This document shows, piece by piece, positions 1 through 13,016 of a stretch of DNA of 64,000 bases. The notes beneath the pieces are model-generated. The model saw only the letters and a program-made list of their open reading frames with translations. It ran no database searches and had not been told where the DNA came from. The stretch comes from Hyperoplus lanceolatus (Eukaryota; Chordata; Actinopteri; Uranoscopiformes; Ammodytidae), in assembly GCA_026929865.2 (NCBI GenBank), contig CM049396.1:26639501-26703500 (forward strand), in the 5' to 3' direction. Position 1 is the first letter of the stretch. Each line of letters starts with the position of its first letter. The translations under genes and the position numbers were made by a program.

Positions 1-663
1 ATTCAGGCCTTTTCCGATCCACAATGCATGACAGAAAATAGTTGAAAAACATCAGCGATGCGTCATACATTTTTAAAAGTGTGCACGATCCAGCAGCCAG
101 TGCCTCCTCAGAGGAAAAATTGCATATTAATATGCAGTGGAGAACCGAGGATAACCCTATCCACAGAGGTCTCAGTTATTCCTTCCATTCATTTAGATGC
201 TGTTGGCTGGAGAATAAAATAATTCTGGGTAGCTGTGAGACAATGTGAAAGCGGAAAACTCGTGAGCAGTGCAAGTACGCCAAGGGTGATGACCTCCGAC
301 GAGTGTTCCAACTATAGGACTAATGAGGCCCGGTTCACTGGTGTCTTATCCTTATTACTTTTGGTTATAATGAGGGTCAGGCTGTTAGGCCATTCAGCTC
401 TGATCACCTTTATTAGGAACCAAGAGAGGGAGAGAGAGAAAGAGAGAAGAAAAACTGAGAGTTTGTTCACAGAGACATGACATTTAATTTATTTTGATAC
501 TGCTGCTCGTGGCCGATTTTATTTGTCTGGATATGTGATACCCAGAAGGCATCTTATGGATTCTGTTTGATTTTGTTTTGTATCAGCAATTAACAGTGGG
601 AAGCAACTGAAACATGAGAAGCCTCTGATAATTGCACTTGGCTTCAAAAATACACTCACAAGT

Positions 664-665
<2 letters not shown>

Positions 666-760
<95 letters not shown>

Positions 761-777
761 CACACACTCACACCACA
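666..777. repeat. (AC)n microsatellite
   Basis: There is a pure AC run from 666 to 753 (44 units), then an imperfect tail with TCAC interruptions to about 777. It creates long His-Thr and Cys-Val open frames that are not genes. Confidence 0.98.
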
Positions 778-1134
778 CAGGCGTCTGTTGTCTATTTCCA
801 GCTCAGACTTTCTGGCCCTACAGCATTGGATGGGACTGGATAAAAGAAGAAAGTGGGGAAAAAGTCAACGGAGAGGGCCATGCTGTGAAAGGGTCCCTCG
901 TGGCTGGAACATGAAAAACACATAAAAATTAATTAATTAACCTTGCTTAGTAACACAATATGTCATCCCGCTGCACTGCATATATTGTCGAGGTTACTGG
1001 GAATGAATTGCTCCAAATGACTAATGAGTATTAAGGGTTATGAAAATATCTTCTTATCGAAGATGATCAAAGCAAGCGCAGCAGGGTTTGAAGCTCAACA
1101 ATGCCAAGGGATCATGATGTGGATAATGTTCCCT

Positions 1135-1135
<1 letters not shown>

Positions 1136-1201
<66 letters not shown>

Positions 1202-1202
1202 A
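1136..1202. repeat. (AC)n microsatellite
   Basis: There is a pure AC run from 1136 to 1196 with a short imperfect extension. Confidence 0.98.
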
Positions 1203-4200
1203 TTGCATTATCAATAACAATAATGACAGCCTCATTTTATTTCTCACAGTTGGCTGAAGTCCCCTCTCAAAATAGCCACCAACAGCTAAAGAGTTTTCAA
1301 TTTGACCACACAGCCCTAATGGGGACAATTTTTTTTTCCATCAAGACACAACACACCTTTAAGTCCGGACCATTGTTTACTAGGGGACACATCTCAAATA
1401 AGGAAAATATCCAATAATGAGTTCTCTGTGATTATTGTTGGTTTAATAATGGCCAGTCAAGTTATGCTAAGACACTGGAAGAAAGGCCCCACAAGTGAAA
1501 GAATGGGTCAATACAATGACTGAAATGTTATGAACGTATGCTGAGCAGATTACAGTATATTGACAATCTGGGGCATGAGGCATCTTCTTGGGACTGGTTC
1601 GGGGATAACATAAATGTGGACTATTGGTCTGGTTAAAATATCGGTCTCCTCCCAAACGGGGTAATGTAATAAAGTAATGTGTTCTTTATTGTTTGTTTTT
1701 ACCTGCTGTATCCCTTATTTATTCATTTATTACTTTTTAACCTATCTGTTGCTTACCTGTTTATGTCCACCAGACTTAAAACCTGGAGTCAGCCTCCATG
1801 TCATATACAGTAAAAGAAAATGTTTCCTGTATCCTGAAACTGTATGCCATATTCAAAGCCTGTGGAAAATTCAATAAAATATTGAAAAACCAAAAAAGAA
1901 AAATACACAATGGTGTTGATTGCTAACTTTTGAGTTTTCTCCACTGCTGCCGCTGTGCATTCAAACACCTGGATGCACATTAACTGTGCACCAACCCATT
2001 CCTTCCATCTGTACTCACACCTCTCTGCCTACACTTCACTGGAAGCTTGATCCAAAGGAAGGTAAAAGTTGCGGCGGTGGAGAGGGACTTTGTGGTTTTG
2101 AAAACCTGATGCCTCCACTTTGAAAAACCACGATCAAAACAAACTCCTCTGTATGCTACATACACATGCATCATGTCCCATGTTTGATGTTCGATACTGT
2201 GTAACACATGCTGGAAGGAGTGCACCTCAAACAAAAAACACTGAGAAACAGCTCAGGTTAATATAGCAAAAAAAAAAAACTTCAAAGACTAGACAATTTC
2301 CAGAAAAGCTTCGAAATGGCTGGCGTCCCAGGAGCGCGAGGAGGAATGTGCACTTTAGACAGGTGATGTAGAAACGCTAGAGTGGAAGAGATGCGGGAGC
2401 TGCTTCACTTTCAAATTACAAAAGACCTCAGTGGCACACTCAACTGGAAAGACATTCTGCTTTGCTCTCATTTGGGAGGAAAGGCTAAGGCACATGGTTA
2501 GGGAGCTGCCTGCTTTGTCTAACGTGTGGAGGTGGCATGAAGCAAAAAGGGTGACGGAGAATTTAGGGTGACTGCTTGGGATCTTTGTCATGGTGAGGTA
2601 ATTGCACTCTAATTACAACAAAGATAAATGTTTCACTAAGAACGGAGATATCTGAACCCATTGGCTGTGTTCACCATAGCTATAGTTGCTTACTTTTTCT
2701 GTTTGCTGTGTTGTTCTGGGCAGGTAGTGTAGGTTAATCAGAGCTTTTCTTCGGATGGAAACAGCTGCCTGTGTCTGGAAATTAGCGTTTAGGCTCAACC
2801 TGAAGTGTGGAGTTCAGAGCCATAAACCAAAGCAATGAGCTGAAAGCAGTAATCCTCTGTGGGGTTGTCACTAGCAACCGCTTTCACATTGTAGCCACTT
2901 GATCCATTGTAAATCTAAAAACATTGCTTGCAGCACCTTTTGACTTTTGTGGTTGATATGATTTATATAATCTCAGTGATTCAAGGTTTGCACCGGATTC
3001 CCATACATCATGTTGCTTTATTTCCTGCCCTGTTACCTTGCCATCTTAACTTACAATACTTGGCCCTGATTCTTAATAGGATAAATTAAAATAATACAAG
3101 TGCAAAGCCAAGCAATCACTGTAGCTACTATACATTCCCTGGCTGTGACCACAATGTATGTAGGTGCCTACAGTAATGCAATTGTAGTAACAAATTTGAC
3201 CATTTATAGGCTTATCTTTAATTTCTTGTTATAAGTGAAATTCCACTTCAGCGTGATATGATTGGATGTTCTGATTGGCTGTGCTTTCAGGCAATTCGGC
3301 GATCCAAACTTCAATCAAGTGCAAAAAGAAGGAATCCAATGCATCCAGAATAAATACACAAGGATATACTATATGTCGCAGTTTGCACTGTGGAAGAATA
3401 CAAAGTAAACCTAAACTATTCTATATTCTCTACTACACCCTGAAAGTATAAGGAAAGAATGGTGCTGGGATTGTCTCTTGGTATTGTGTGACCTGTGGGC
3501 TGCCTTATTGATTGCGTTTTCATTAGCCGCCCATGGCTCATAGGTGTTGTGAGCATTTGAGTGAGGAAAGGGGAAAAGGTTTTATTTGTTCATATAAACC
3601 TAGAGATTTCTGAGCAGTCATCATCTGCTTTTTGTGCTGAATCTTGAGAGAGAGAGAGAGAAATAGAGAGTCCTGAGAAGAGGTTGAATCACGGAGGTAT
3701 GGCATGGAGGTATAGCAGCCTGCAGCCAGCTCATCCCCATGTCTCCTCTTCTTAAAGCAGGCAAATGAAATGGGAGAAGTGATGGAGGGAAAAGATGCCA
3801 CTACTCGTTCAGGGCCGGCCCCGCCATCTCCTTATCATCAGCCACAGCCTGTGTTGCTGGAGGGCCCCACACCGATTGAGAGAGAACTGTGGTGGTGCTG
3901 AGTTAGACCACAGGGGGTATCCGCCAAACCAAAGCAGGCTCAGGCTATGAATGATGCATGACAGCGCTGAGCTAACACAATTCAAAACAGGCTCAAACTG
4001 CTACAAATCAAGGTCCCGGGGTTAAAAGTTTTAAGCCAGCTAGTCCACGTCAGCGTCTATGCCTAGTGTTTCAAAGAGATTAAAGGTTAATTGCCTTTCC
4101 AGTGGTCTCTGGGGCTGGACTGTTGCGTGCTGCAACTGAATTGTATTTCATGAAGAGTGTACAGTTATTCAGTCTCTTTTTTCTCTCTTCTCTCTCTCTT

Positions 4201-7200
4201 TATAAAGCTTGTTTTTATGCATTGCAGAGCATACCGGTGTGGGAGGATATTACCACTGGCATTGCGATGGTGAGGTGACCAATTTCCAAACACATCTGTT
4301 CAATTATGCCTGAGAACCTCCAGATAATTAACTCTCTTCCCTCTGGCTTCTACAGAATTACTATTGATTTTGCAAGTTAGGAAGCAGCCTAAATTCTTCT
4401 CTGCAGGCTTGCGTACGCATGCAGACAGATTATAATGTCGTAAACTCGTTGTTTGTCGTTATGTGTACATGATGAACCTATTTGTAGAGGATTTAATGAA
4501 GAGATGGGGGAGCTAAAAACAAAGAAGGATGAAAAGGAGAAGTTTAATATGGAGCTGTGTTTAATGAAGCATGTTGCAACACAAGATGGATGGATGGATG
4601 GATGGAGACAATCCTTTGAGTATGCTACAGTTAATACACTCCAATCGGAGGGTGATGGCACTTTTATGCTTTCAGCCATATAATTAGTAACCATGGAAAC
4701 AAACGACATTGAATAAAAAAAAGAAAAATATTGAAACTGTTCCTCACATCTTGCTGTGCATTTACAAGTCAAGTCAGTTTTAGTTATATAGCTGAGAATC
4801 AGAAATTGTAATTGTTTGATTCGGATAAGGACACCCACACACACACACAATTTTTTTTTTACAAAAATAAATAAAACACAACCTTTAATAGGGAAAAGTG
4901 GAAGAGCAGCAGACGAGGGATCCCTCTCCAAGTAGCAACAGACATGCAGTAGATGTCATATGTAACAGAACAGCAAGAACATTTTCATGGCCAAAAATAT
5001 GACATGTAAGATGCAAAACATATTGGGACAAAGTGGATGCAGGGAGACGGTACACAGCTTCAGGTGTCACTGAGAAGGTAAGACCATATTCACATGATCC
5101 CTTCTTCACCACAGTGACCTGGTAAGAGCACAGTTTAACAAAACATCTTCTTATGCAAAAGATAAATTGCCCTTGTGAAGACGGAAGTGCATTTCAACTA
5201 GACTTCTTGTTGCCATAGCAGCCTCCCTTCAATGTTTCTAATAATGGCTGATTTGAAATGCCCTGATGGATGCGAGGGAATGCGTCATTGTTGAGGCGAG
5301 TGAAATGTACATAATGGAAGCTGCTTTGTATATATTTTTGTTGTTGTTGAAAAAAGCACCTTGCAAAAGAGATTTGAGTAATGCACAGTCATTCAACTGG
5401 ATTGCCTTTTAGTGTGTGCAGCATCTTTTCCAGAACACAATATTTGACCTAGTTTTGACCCAAAAAGAACAAATGTCCTCTGCAGAGACAGAGAACAGGA
5501 TATTTTTCCCTGACATTTTTATTGGATCGATGCAAGGCTGGAGCCGAGATCAGCAGTCAAATCCCTTCCAGCAGTAGGCTGCGGTCCATCAGGGCCAAAA
5601 CCTTTATGGCACAAGAACACATTCTTTCAAGTCCCTTCTTGAAAGCCCCAACACTCGATATATTTAAACTCAACAGACTGCATTCTGTGATCATCCGCAT
5701 AGTTTTGATCATTCTGTTCAGTCCTGCATAATTGTACGGGTCTTTTTTTTGTGGAAGACATGAACTCAATATTTTTTATTGCAAATTTGATATTTTCTAT
5801 GTTTCTATTTGACTTGTTTTTATACATCCTTTATGATTATTGTATGCACCAACAGACCAAGGGAAATTCATTATAATTCTGGTTGTAAAATAAATGCTGC
5901 GCCATTGCTTCAAAATCTAGCGACACATTTCAAATGTTTCAATACCCCTAAGAAAGTCCATGCAGAAAAAAGAGTGTCCATCCATTTCTTTCAAGAATTA
6001 AAATCCCTACAATTAACTACTGTAAGCCGCCTGATAAGGAAAAAACACAGCTAGAGGTTTTTGATCGCTGCAGCGTTTTCATACCGCACAACTGCTCTCT
6101 CCATATGAGCAGCTCCACAGAAAATCAATTTGCAGCCTTCAGAATTAACTGTGTCCAATTCCCACGGATATGTTTATTTCATTCTCCCCAAATGAGATTA
6201 TGGACCAACAGAGTGACCCTGAAAATATCCATAGCGAATCCATTTCTTGATGCACAGCAGAGAGAGATGCATTGCCCATAAAACGGAGCGCACACACACC
6301 ACTGTGTTTCATTGTGTGAGAATTCCAATGAGAATGAAGGAGACTGTTTTCAAGATGGCAGGTTCAATATGATGTCATGAACATAATCCCCCTTTTGCAT
6401 GATGTTTCTTCTTTTTGTAATTAAGGTTCTGCCGCGACTTTTTTCATCTGGTCGGCAGAAATGCATCATTGGAACTTCATTCACTACGCTTCAACAAAGT
6501 CTCTACCTGATATCAGTACCCTATTGGAACCCAATAAGTGGACCTAGTTTGTTTAAACTAACTGGCTTTAGCAGCTTTTATCCCTTCTGCTGGTTAGGTG
6601 CTGATTTTAATTAACTACTTTTCATTAAGTATTGGTTGCAACTATAGAACATTTTGCTGGTTCGATGCAGGGTACTGCCCTAAAATTCTAATAAGTCTGT
6701 AAAAGGCTTGGAAAACAGTAGGGTGACCCACTTGTCTATCTCTTAAGTGCATTCAACAGCATAAAGGTGATAACTGGCAATTCTGTTTCTGCAAAAGCTG
6801 CCAAAGCTGCTTTTATTTAATGACTGGCGGGCAGAATGAGAGTGACTATGCCTCCAGGCTAAAAAACACTCCGACCTTACCAACAGCAGTGACTAAAGTC
6901 TCACTTATACCACTGCTATTGAAATAGCAGAACCTCTCGCAATCTGAAACCAACACAATGAAAAAGTCTTGGATTTTAGCAGGGTCACCACAGGGTCAAC
7001 CTCTTTCCTCTGCAAGATGAATGGCTTTCCAATTAAACAATGACCTCATCTGTATGGGAGATAAACAGGTGCCACAAATCCATCACAGCAGCAGCTTCTG
7101 ACGTTTACAGACCAAACCGCCTTGGAGAACCAGAACAGGGCCAAGGATCAATTCCTACTTCATTGGATATCAATTTACCGTCACTCAGAGGGATGCGCTT

Positions 7201-7552
7201 GGCTGCAGGGACAAGTCTGGGCAACCCAATCCGGGAAACCTTTTGCAGAGACTAATGCTGCTTCTCCCTACCTTAAGCCAGGACTGACATCCTTCATACA
7301 CTTATTCATCCATACATCTCATTTGTCAGTGCATCACTACATTGGAGTAGTTTTCTTTCAAAAATGGAAAGCAGCTAAAGACACAAGACATAGGACATAG
7401 ATGATGATTTTTGGCAATGTTTAGGCTCTGTATCTGTTATTTTCAAGAATATGGAAACATTTGCTCTTTTTCAATGTATTACAACTTAAAATAATCCTAA
7501 AACATGCACATTACAGGCCCATACAACTCTAGTGAGCACAGGGTATTTAAGC

Positions 7553-8304
7553 TTAGGGCCACATCCACTAAAGGATTGCGATGCTTTTGCAGCCGCTAAA
7601 CTGATGCAAATGAGAGAAGAAAATAGTGCCCTATCCACAGAGCATGTGCAAGAGGGGAAATGTGGGCAAACTGCTCTGAAATCCCTCTGCCAAGCAGACA
7701 GTGCCGAAGTTGCCCCTCACTCATTTGAATGTATTTAAATAAGGGAATATTCAAAATCCAGTTGCTCCATTCCTATGCAAATAAGCCAGCTTGTTGCAAA
7801 TAGCACCTTATCCTCAAAGGCCAGTGCTATTCGCAACAGTGCAGATTTTAGAACATACATCACCATCAACTCCTAGCCGATCGTCTTGGCACCGAGTATA
7901 AAGCGTAAAAACACATTACCTGGGAAGAGACCCGTTACTGCCTGCTGCGTGTGTTATGTCAACATTATCATCATAGTGCATTTAATACCACAGCGCATCA
8001 AGTTAATGACGTGGATCTGCTACCCCTTCTCCTGCAGCTCTGTGTGGATAAAATACTCAAAATATTACATCACATACTCCAGCACAGAAGTGGGATGAGA
8101 ATGTCCTTGTTGAGGGGAGTGTCCTCTTCTCCGAGGGTCTCCCCATTCCTGCAGGGCCCGGGTTTCCCCCCTTGACGGCGGGCCTGCCCGCTCACTCACG
8201 TTAACGCAAAACGAGGGCAAACTGCGTCCAGCTTCCAAAATGTGTGGGCGTGCTAGCGCCCGTATGTACTTAGTGCAAATTCCTTAGTGGATGTGCTAAA
8301 ACGG
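7553..8304. mobile_element. Degraded inverted-repeat DNA element
   Basis: The left edge near 7553 reads CACATCCACTAAAGGATTGC. Near 8277-8300 the sequence TTCCTTAGTGGATGTG is its approximate inverse. Such ends suggest a nonautonomous DNA transposon of about 750 bp. I could not fix its right border or target duplication, because another element is inserted at 8305 immediately after the right repeat. No coding potential is visible. It could also be two unrelated short repeats. Confidence 0.4.
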
Positions 8305-8923
8305 TAGCCTGGTCCAACCAGACCATCGTACTTCATTTAATTTGTACAGAAGGTCTGGAACTGCTGTAATTGTCAAACGTTCACTCACTTGGAGGCGGGT
8401 GTCTGTTGAAGTTTAAAACTATTGGATCTGCCCAGTGCCACCCTGGATTAGCCAACCAATCACATAACGTTTGCTTGTGACGTATGTCATGAGCTGGCTT
8501 CTGACGGTGCGTTCCAGTTGTACAGGGAACTCGGAAATTTCCGACTTCACTACATATTGTAGTACATAGATCTACTGGTACCTGGCAACGGTAACTTGCT
8601 AGAGCCTAACGTTTAGTTATTTGGATGAGAAAGGTTGTAGGCGTCCATACTTTCCCAAGCAGATGCACTGGAACACAGACAGGTCGGAACTCGGAACTAC
8701 CAAGTCGGAAATTTCCGAGTTCCGAGTATAAAGGAAAGCAGCATTCAACTGAAACTGGAGTGCAACTTCGACATCATCGTTCTCAGCCACTCGCTCTGTT
8801 CGCTGATTGGACAGTCAAAAGTCTGGCTGGAGAAGGAACCCATGAATATACCTCAGCACCAGACTGACGACTGAAGAGAAATGAAAATTGAGCGGAAGTA
8901 GGTAGGCGGGCGGAGCTAGGCTA
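8305..8923. mobile_element. Nonautonomous DNA element with 9-bp target duplication, copy 1
   Basis: The 619-bp element starts TAGCCTGG and ends AGCTAGGCTA, which is its imperfect inverse. It is flanked on both sides by CTAAAACGG (8296-8304 and 8924-8932), a perfect 9-bp target duplication. Its body is the reverse complement of the element at 58776-59374, including the internal GGAAATTTCC palindromes, so this is a repeat family. It carries no convincing protein; the 80-codon frame at 8625-8867 is chance. The 9-bp duplication excludes Tc1/mariner (TA) and piggyBac (TTAA). The superfamily is not recognised. Confidence 0.9.
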
Positions 8924-8932
8924 CTAAAACGG

Positions 8933-9298
8933 GGCAGATTGCTGGCGCTATTTCAGATTTGGAAAACCACCATTCTTAAAATCTTTGGATGCTGTCAATA
9001 TCTGGGATTACTTGTGCATGTGTGTGCGAGTGTGTGTGCGTGGGTATGTGTGTGTATGATTACTGAGACCTGCTGAGAGCACCCCGGTTTCACCCAGAGG
9101 GGTGGCGAGGGACAGATGGCAGGGAGGGACCAGAGTGGAAGCTGCCAGGCAGCATTAGTCACACCCATTACTCACAGACTCTATGCTGGCACACAACAAG
9201 TGACTGCGCCCCTGAAGTCTGCATAGCAGGAAATTCATATTAACAATTTGCTCAGGAATGAACAATGGGGGAGCAATGAGAGATGAGCAAAGAAGCAT

Positions 9299-9349
<51 letters not shown>

Positions 9350-11654
9350 GAAGGATGAGAAGTGAGACGTCCTCCATGCTGTCAATGGATGGGATATCAC
9401 CATCCTCATCATCATCATCATCATCGATCATCATCACTCCTTGGCACGAGAGACTTCACCACGACATCAGTTGGGCTTCCCCTGGGTCCCTCTGCCTGAA
9501 ATAACCTAAAACATGACAACCAGCGTGAGATAAGGCTTGCTGAATTGTGTCATCTTTTAAATCACTTCCTTAAACACATTTTTTTATAGACTTACTTGTA
9601 TGTGATGCCGTCGTTTTATCGTCCTCCTCATTGTCTTTTTACCATATCACCTGTTCATTTCATTTTGTTTATTGAATTGTTATTTTTGTTAAGCTTCATT
9701 TTCCCCTTTTCACTAATGATGTCAATTTATACGGGCACAGGTACTGATTTGATGTGTACAGTATATGTGTGTACGTGATTTGTATGTGTTTTGTTTCCTC
9801 TGTCAACGCACCATGTAAACTATAGTATTTTTAAAAGTGCAATACAAATAAAGTTATTATTATTATTATAATATGTACTCTGCAGCCACTGTGCAGAATT
9901 AACACTAAAGTATGTGTACACTTTGAGATATCAGAGTGAATGGGAAATGTTTCCAAAGTTTTTCCTACTTCCTACGTCCCCTTACCTCTCCTGTCATTCC
10001 TCAACATATATAAGGACAAACACATCCTGTGCTGTGTGGATCTCTCCGTGCTGCAGCAGTGTGATCTAGGCCAAGCGTTCATTTTCCCCTTTTAGAAGTC
10101 CGCTAATGAAGTCACAAACATGCCGACCCGGTGGGATGTGCTCAGCCGCCTCAAATACGGCGGGAGACTTGAGGACTAATTGGCAGCACCCTTGTTTCCA
10201 GTGTAATTGCACTTATCTAGCGAGTCACCTTCGAGGGTCATTTAGAGGCTCTGGATTAATTGAGCAGAGCGTTGCGGAGTGGATGAGAGAGAGAGGAGCC
10301 AAGCGGAGCAGATATCTGGCCCATTACGTCCATCGCAAAAAAAAACTTGCTCGGAGTCTGGCACGTCCGCTCACTCACACGGGACACTTTCAATCAGTCC
10401 GCCTTAATCGCTCCTCCGCTGTGACTAACAAATGCTCGCACCAGCTTTCTTTTTATAGAATTCTTACTGATCATTATTTCACAGCCCTACTCCCACCAGC
10501 CCACTCTAATGGGTCAGATACAACGCTCCAAGAGCGTGATGGAGTTACGACAGTGCTTTTAGCCTGCTCATGTGCAAGGGAGTGTGCTGAAAAACAAGCG
10601 AGCAGAGAGGACATGGAGAAATGCTTCTGGTGGGTAAAATTATGACTATGAGGCAGTGGTGAGTGAGAGGGCAGTACAGTGCTATATGCTATGTGTGCTG
10701 TGTCAAAAATTCACATTGCTCATCTCATAAAGGGCACATACAGAGCCTGCCAAAATAGAACGGAGGAAACTGAAGTGTATTGAAACTCAGTGCTTTGGGA
10801 AATGTGGTTTGGCTTGCTTTGATGATGTACAAGGAAGGGCTGGAATTCATTTTCAAGGTCACTTATCATATCTGAAGGTGTCTATGTAGGTAACAGTGAG
10901 AAAATGGGCCCCTGGGCACAGACATGTAAAAGGCCCTCCAGCCCAACGATAAAAGGGCAAGACACAGACAGAAAGAGATTCAAGATTCAAGATGATTTAT
11001 TTTGTCATTGTACATAGAGATGTCCTTAAGTATTATTTTTAGCCATTTTGTAAGCATTATGTGTCCCTACAGTCATTGTTTGTCCCTTTGCAGTTGCTTT
11101 CTGTCTCTTTGCAGTCAATTTATTTTTAGTTGTTTTACATCTCTTTGTAGTCATCTCTTTCACTGATTTTCTGCAGGCGAGCCATACTCTCAGGTCCCGT
11201 TAAGTGGTTCAAAAACTACACTGAAGATGAAGAGATGTTGTCCAATTCATGTCAGAAGCTTCCTCTCGTAGCATCCACTCTGAAAGGACTGAAGGAATCT
11301 GTAAAGAAATGATAAAGGCAACCATCTAAGAAAGCCTGAAATGCAGGTTCCAACTTCTTATCACTTCTTCAGCCTTATACGTCACTGTTTGTCTGTTTGT
11401 TTCACACTGTGGTCTGATATCTGCAGCTTGATATCTGTGAAGCTCATAAACTTGGGTTTAAGCTTGGGCCGGGCATTTAATCAATGTCAAAGGTTTGTGT
11501 GAGCTCAGCGCTTTACTTCTGATGGCTCAGCACTGGGTCAGTACGCACTCCCAAGTGGTTAATGCTACAAGGCTTACATCAGTAGACATCATCAGGGTGG
11601 CCCTATACATGTAGCAGAAAGCATAGCCTAAACAATAACATTTCACTATGTTCA
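8933..11654. other. Mostly unique sequence with weak LINE-tail traces
   Basis: No gene is recognised. Near 9830-9872 an ATAAAG(TTATTA)n tail resembles a LINE 3-prime end. At 10975-11010 a TTCAAGATTCAAG motif before a TTTATT stretch resembles another common fish repeat edge. The 179-codon frame at 10106-10645 has no family motifs. The interval around 10100-10300 is moderately GC-rich, non-repetitive and contains ATTAATTGA-type homeodomain-like motifs, so a noncoding conserved element is possible but untested. Confidence 0.45.
9301..9346. repeat. (GA)23 microsatellite
   Basis: A pure GA run. It is followed by a TCA/ATC-rich stretch at 9400-9436 that yields poly-Ser and poly-Asp frames on opposite strands. 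Confidence 0.98.
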
Positions 11655-11662
11655 ATTACATG

Positions 11663-12529
11663 CAGAGCCGGCCCAAGCCTTCAGGGGGCCCTAAGCGAAA
11701 TATGATTAGGGGGCCCCTCTCCAATGTTAGCGCTGCTGAAACTATAGATCTTTGTTAAATATCATTCACACACCCAGTGTTTTCCGCTAGTGCCTCCACT
11801 GTGCAGCTGTGCGAAAATATTAGACCCCCCGTGAGATTTTTTTTAACCTTTTTAAAGTGAAATGCATGAATACGGTGCAATTTGAGAGGAAACTTAAGAG
11901 GATAAATCTGAGAAATTTTGTGTGAACAAATAATTTGGAGACACTGGGTCAGACAAATTAGAAGCTACTGAAGAAAGACACATGGATTTTCCATAAAAAT
12001 ATTAATATAAAACATTATGCAGGGTTCTCTGGGTTGGGCTTGGAGCTCTTTTTCTTTTACGGGACATATTTCTCTGTAATATAGTGAATGCATTTAAATG
12101 CAGTGTGAGGAACGAAGCAGAAGAACTCTTTTGTCCAGCTACTGTATCTTTTTTTCCACAGACAAGGCTGAAATAGGCTATAGACTATACACAGTGCATG
12201 GGCAACTGAGGGCATCCCCATTTCCAATTGTTTTTAAATAAACTCAATACACACTGTGCATGGATGTGAACGTGACGTGATCAGATAATTTCGGATTTCC
12301 TCCCAGATGAACTGATTACATTTTTAGACTATTAATTATCTAGACCAAAACATTTTATTCCTTTTTTGTATGATAACTTACATTTGCATAATATGATGTT
12401 AATATCAAACACACAAACTAAAAAAAAAAAATATATATATATATATATATTTTTTTTTTAGGGGGCCCCCCAGGCAGTCGGGGGCCCTAAGCGGCCGCTT
12501 AGTTCGCTTATGCCTCGGGTCCGGCCCTG
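11663..12529. mobile_element. hAT-type nonautonomous element, 867 bp
   Basis: The left end is CAGAGCCGGCCC and the right end GGTCCGGCCCTG. Both are flanked by ATTACATG (11655-11662 and 12530-12537), a perfect 8-bp target duplication as hAT transposases make. Subterminal GGGGGCCCTAAGCG motifs occur inverted at both ends. No transposase is left. The interior (about 11764-12150) is shared with 53205-53560 and, inverted, with 62735-63165, although the terminal sequences of those loci differ. A TATATA run lies at 12432-12450. Confidence 0.93.
11764..12150 (+). repeat. Shared hAT-like body repeat, copy 1
   Basis: This segment begins near CCAGTGTTTTCCGCTAGTGC and runs through AAAGTGAAATGCATGAAT, GGAGACACTGGGTCAGA and GACACATGGATTTTCCATAA. 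The same ordered motifs recur at 53205-53560 on this strand and 62735-63165 on the other strand. The CAGTGTTTTC edge resembles a hAT terminus, so it may be a hAT fragment nested inside the element at 11663-12529. Confidence 0.85.
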
Positions 12530-12537
12530 ATTACATG

Positions 12538-12977
12538 CATTGTAGCTGGGAGTACATAGGTGCGGTCGAGTGCTTGCTGAACAAATGGTGGGGCTTAACC
12601 TTCTTGTACGCTTTTAGATTGATGCATCTACTAGAGTTCTTGCTTTCCTGCGTCTTTGTTTTTTTGTGCGTACGGCTGGATTAGGGCCGGTGTCTCTGCC
12701 GTTTGAGAGGGAGACGGATGTTGATGGGCCTGACCTTTCATTTGCGTGCCCTGCCATGCATGGCACACGAGTAGAGAGAGAACACTTGTCAACATCCAGT
12801 GTGTGCGAGCAATATGTTTGTGTGCCCGCTTTAATCTCTTACTAAAACAGCCGTAGCTTTCTCATTGAGAAAGAGGCACAAGACAGATGAAAAGGGCATA
12901 TTTGTGTTCTGCCACTTTGTGCGGCAGAAGGAAAAATTGTGTAGTGCAGAGCATTGAACAACTGCATTGTGTATTGT

Positions 12978-13016
<39 letters not shown>

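Larger units (their letters stand above)
1..7552. other. Single-copy-looking sequence without a recognisable gene
   Basis: I see no exon series, RNA gene or intact transposon here. The open frames are short and lack recognisable protein motifs; the longest, a 180-codon minus-strand frame at 4389-4931, is low-complexity chance sequence. The stretch contains the microsatellites listed separately, a short (GATG)n run near 4586-4606, GA-rich patches at 423-448 and 3646-3668, and near 4765-4810 a weak match to the fish dispersed repeat seen better at 34239-34390. Regulatory elements cannot be recognised by eye. Confidence 0.55.

Noticed and set aside
632-925. Open frames rich in His-Thr or Cys-Val (also 1024-1328, 18680-19129, 18724-18991, 36834-37172)
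   Set aside because: They are direct translations of CA/TG microsatellites and have no other coding evidence.
4389-4931. 180-codon minus-strand frame
   Set aside because: No domain, signal or splice context; composition matches the surrounding noncoding DNA.
10106-10645. 179-codon plus-strand frame with Arg-rich stretches
   Set aside because: No recognised motif and no flanking exons or promoter; a frame of this length can arise by chance in a GC-moderate stretch.
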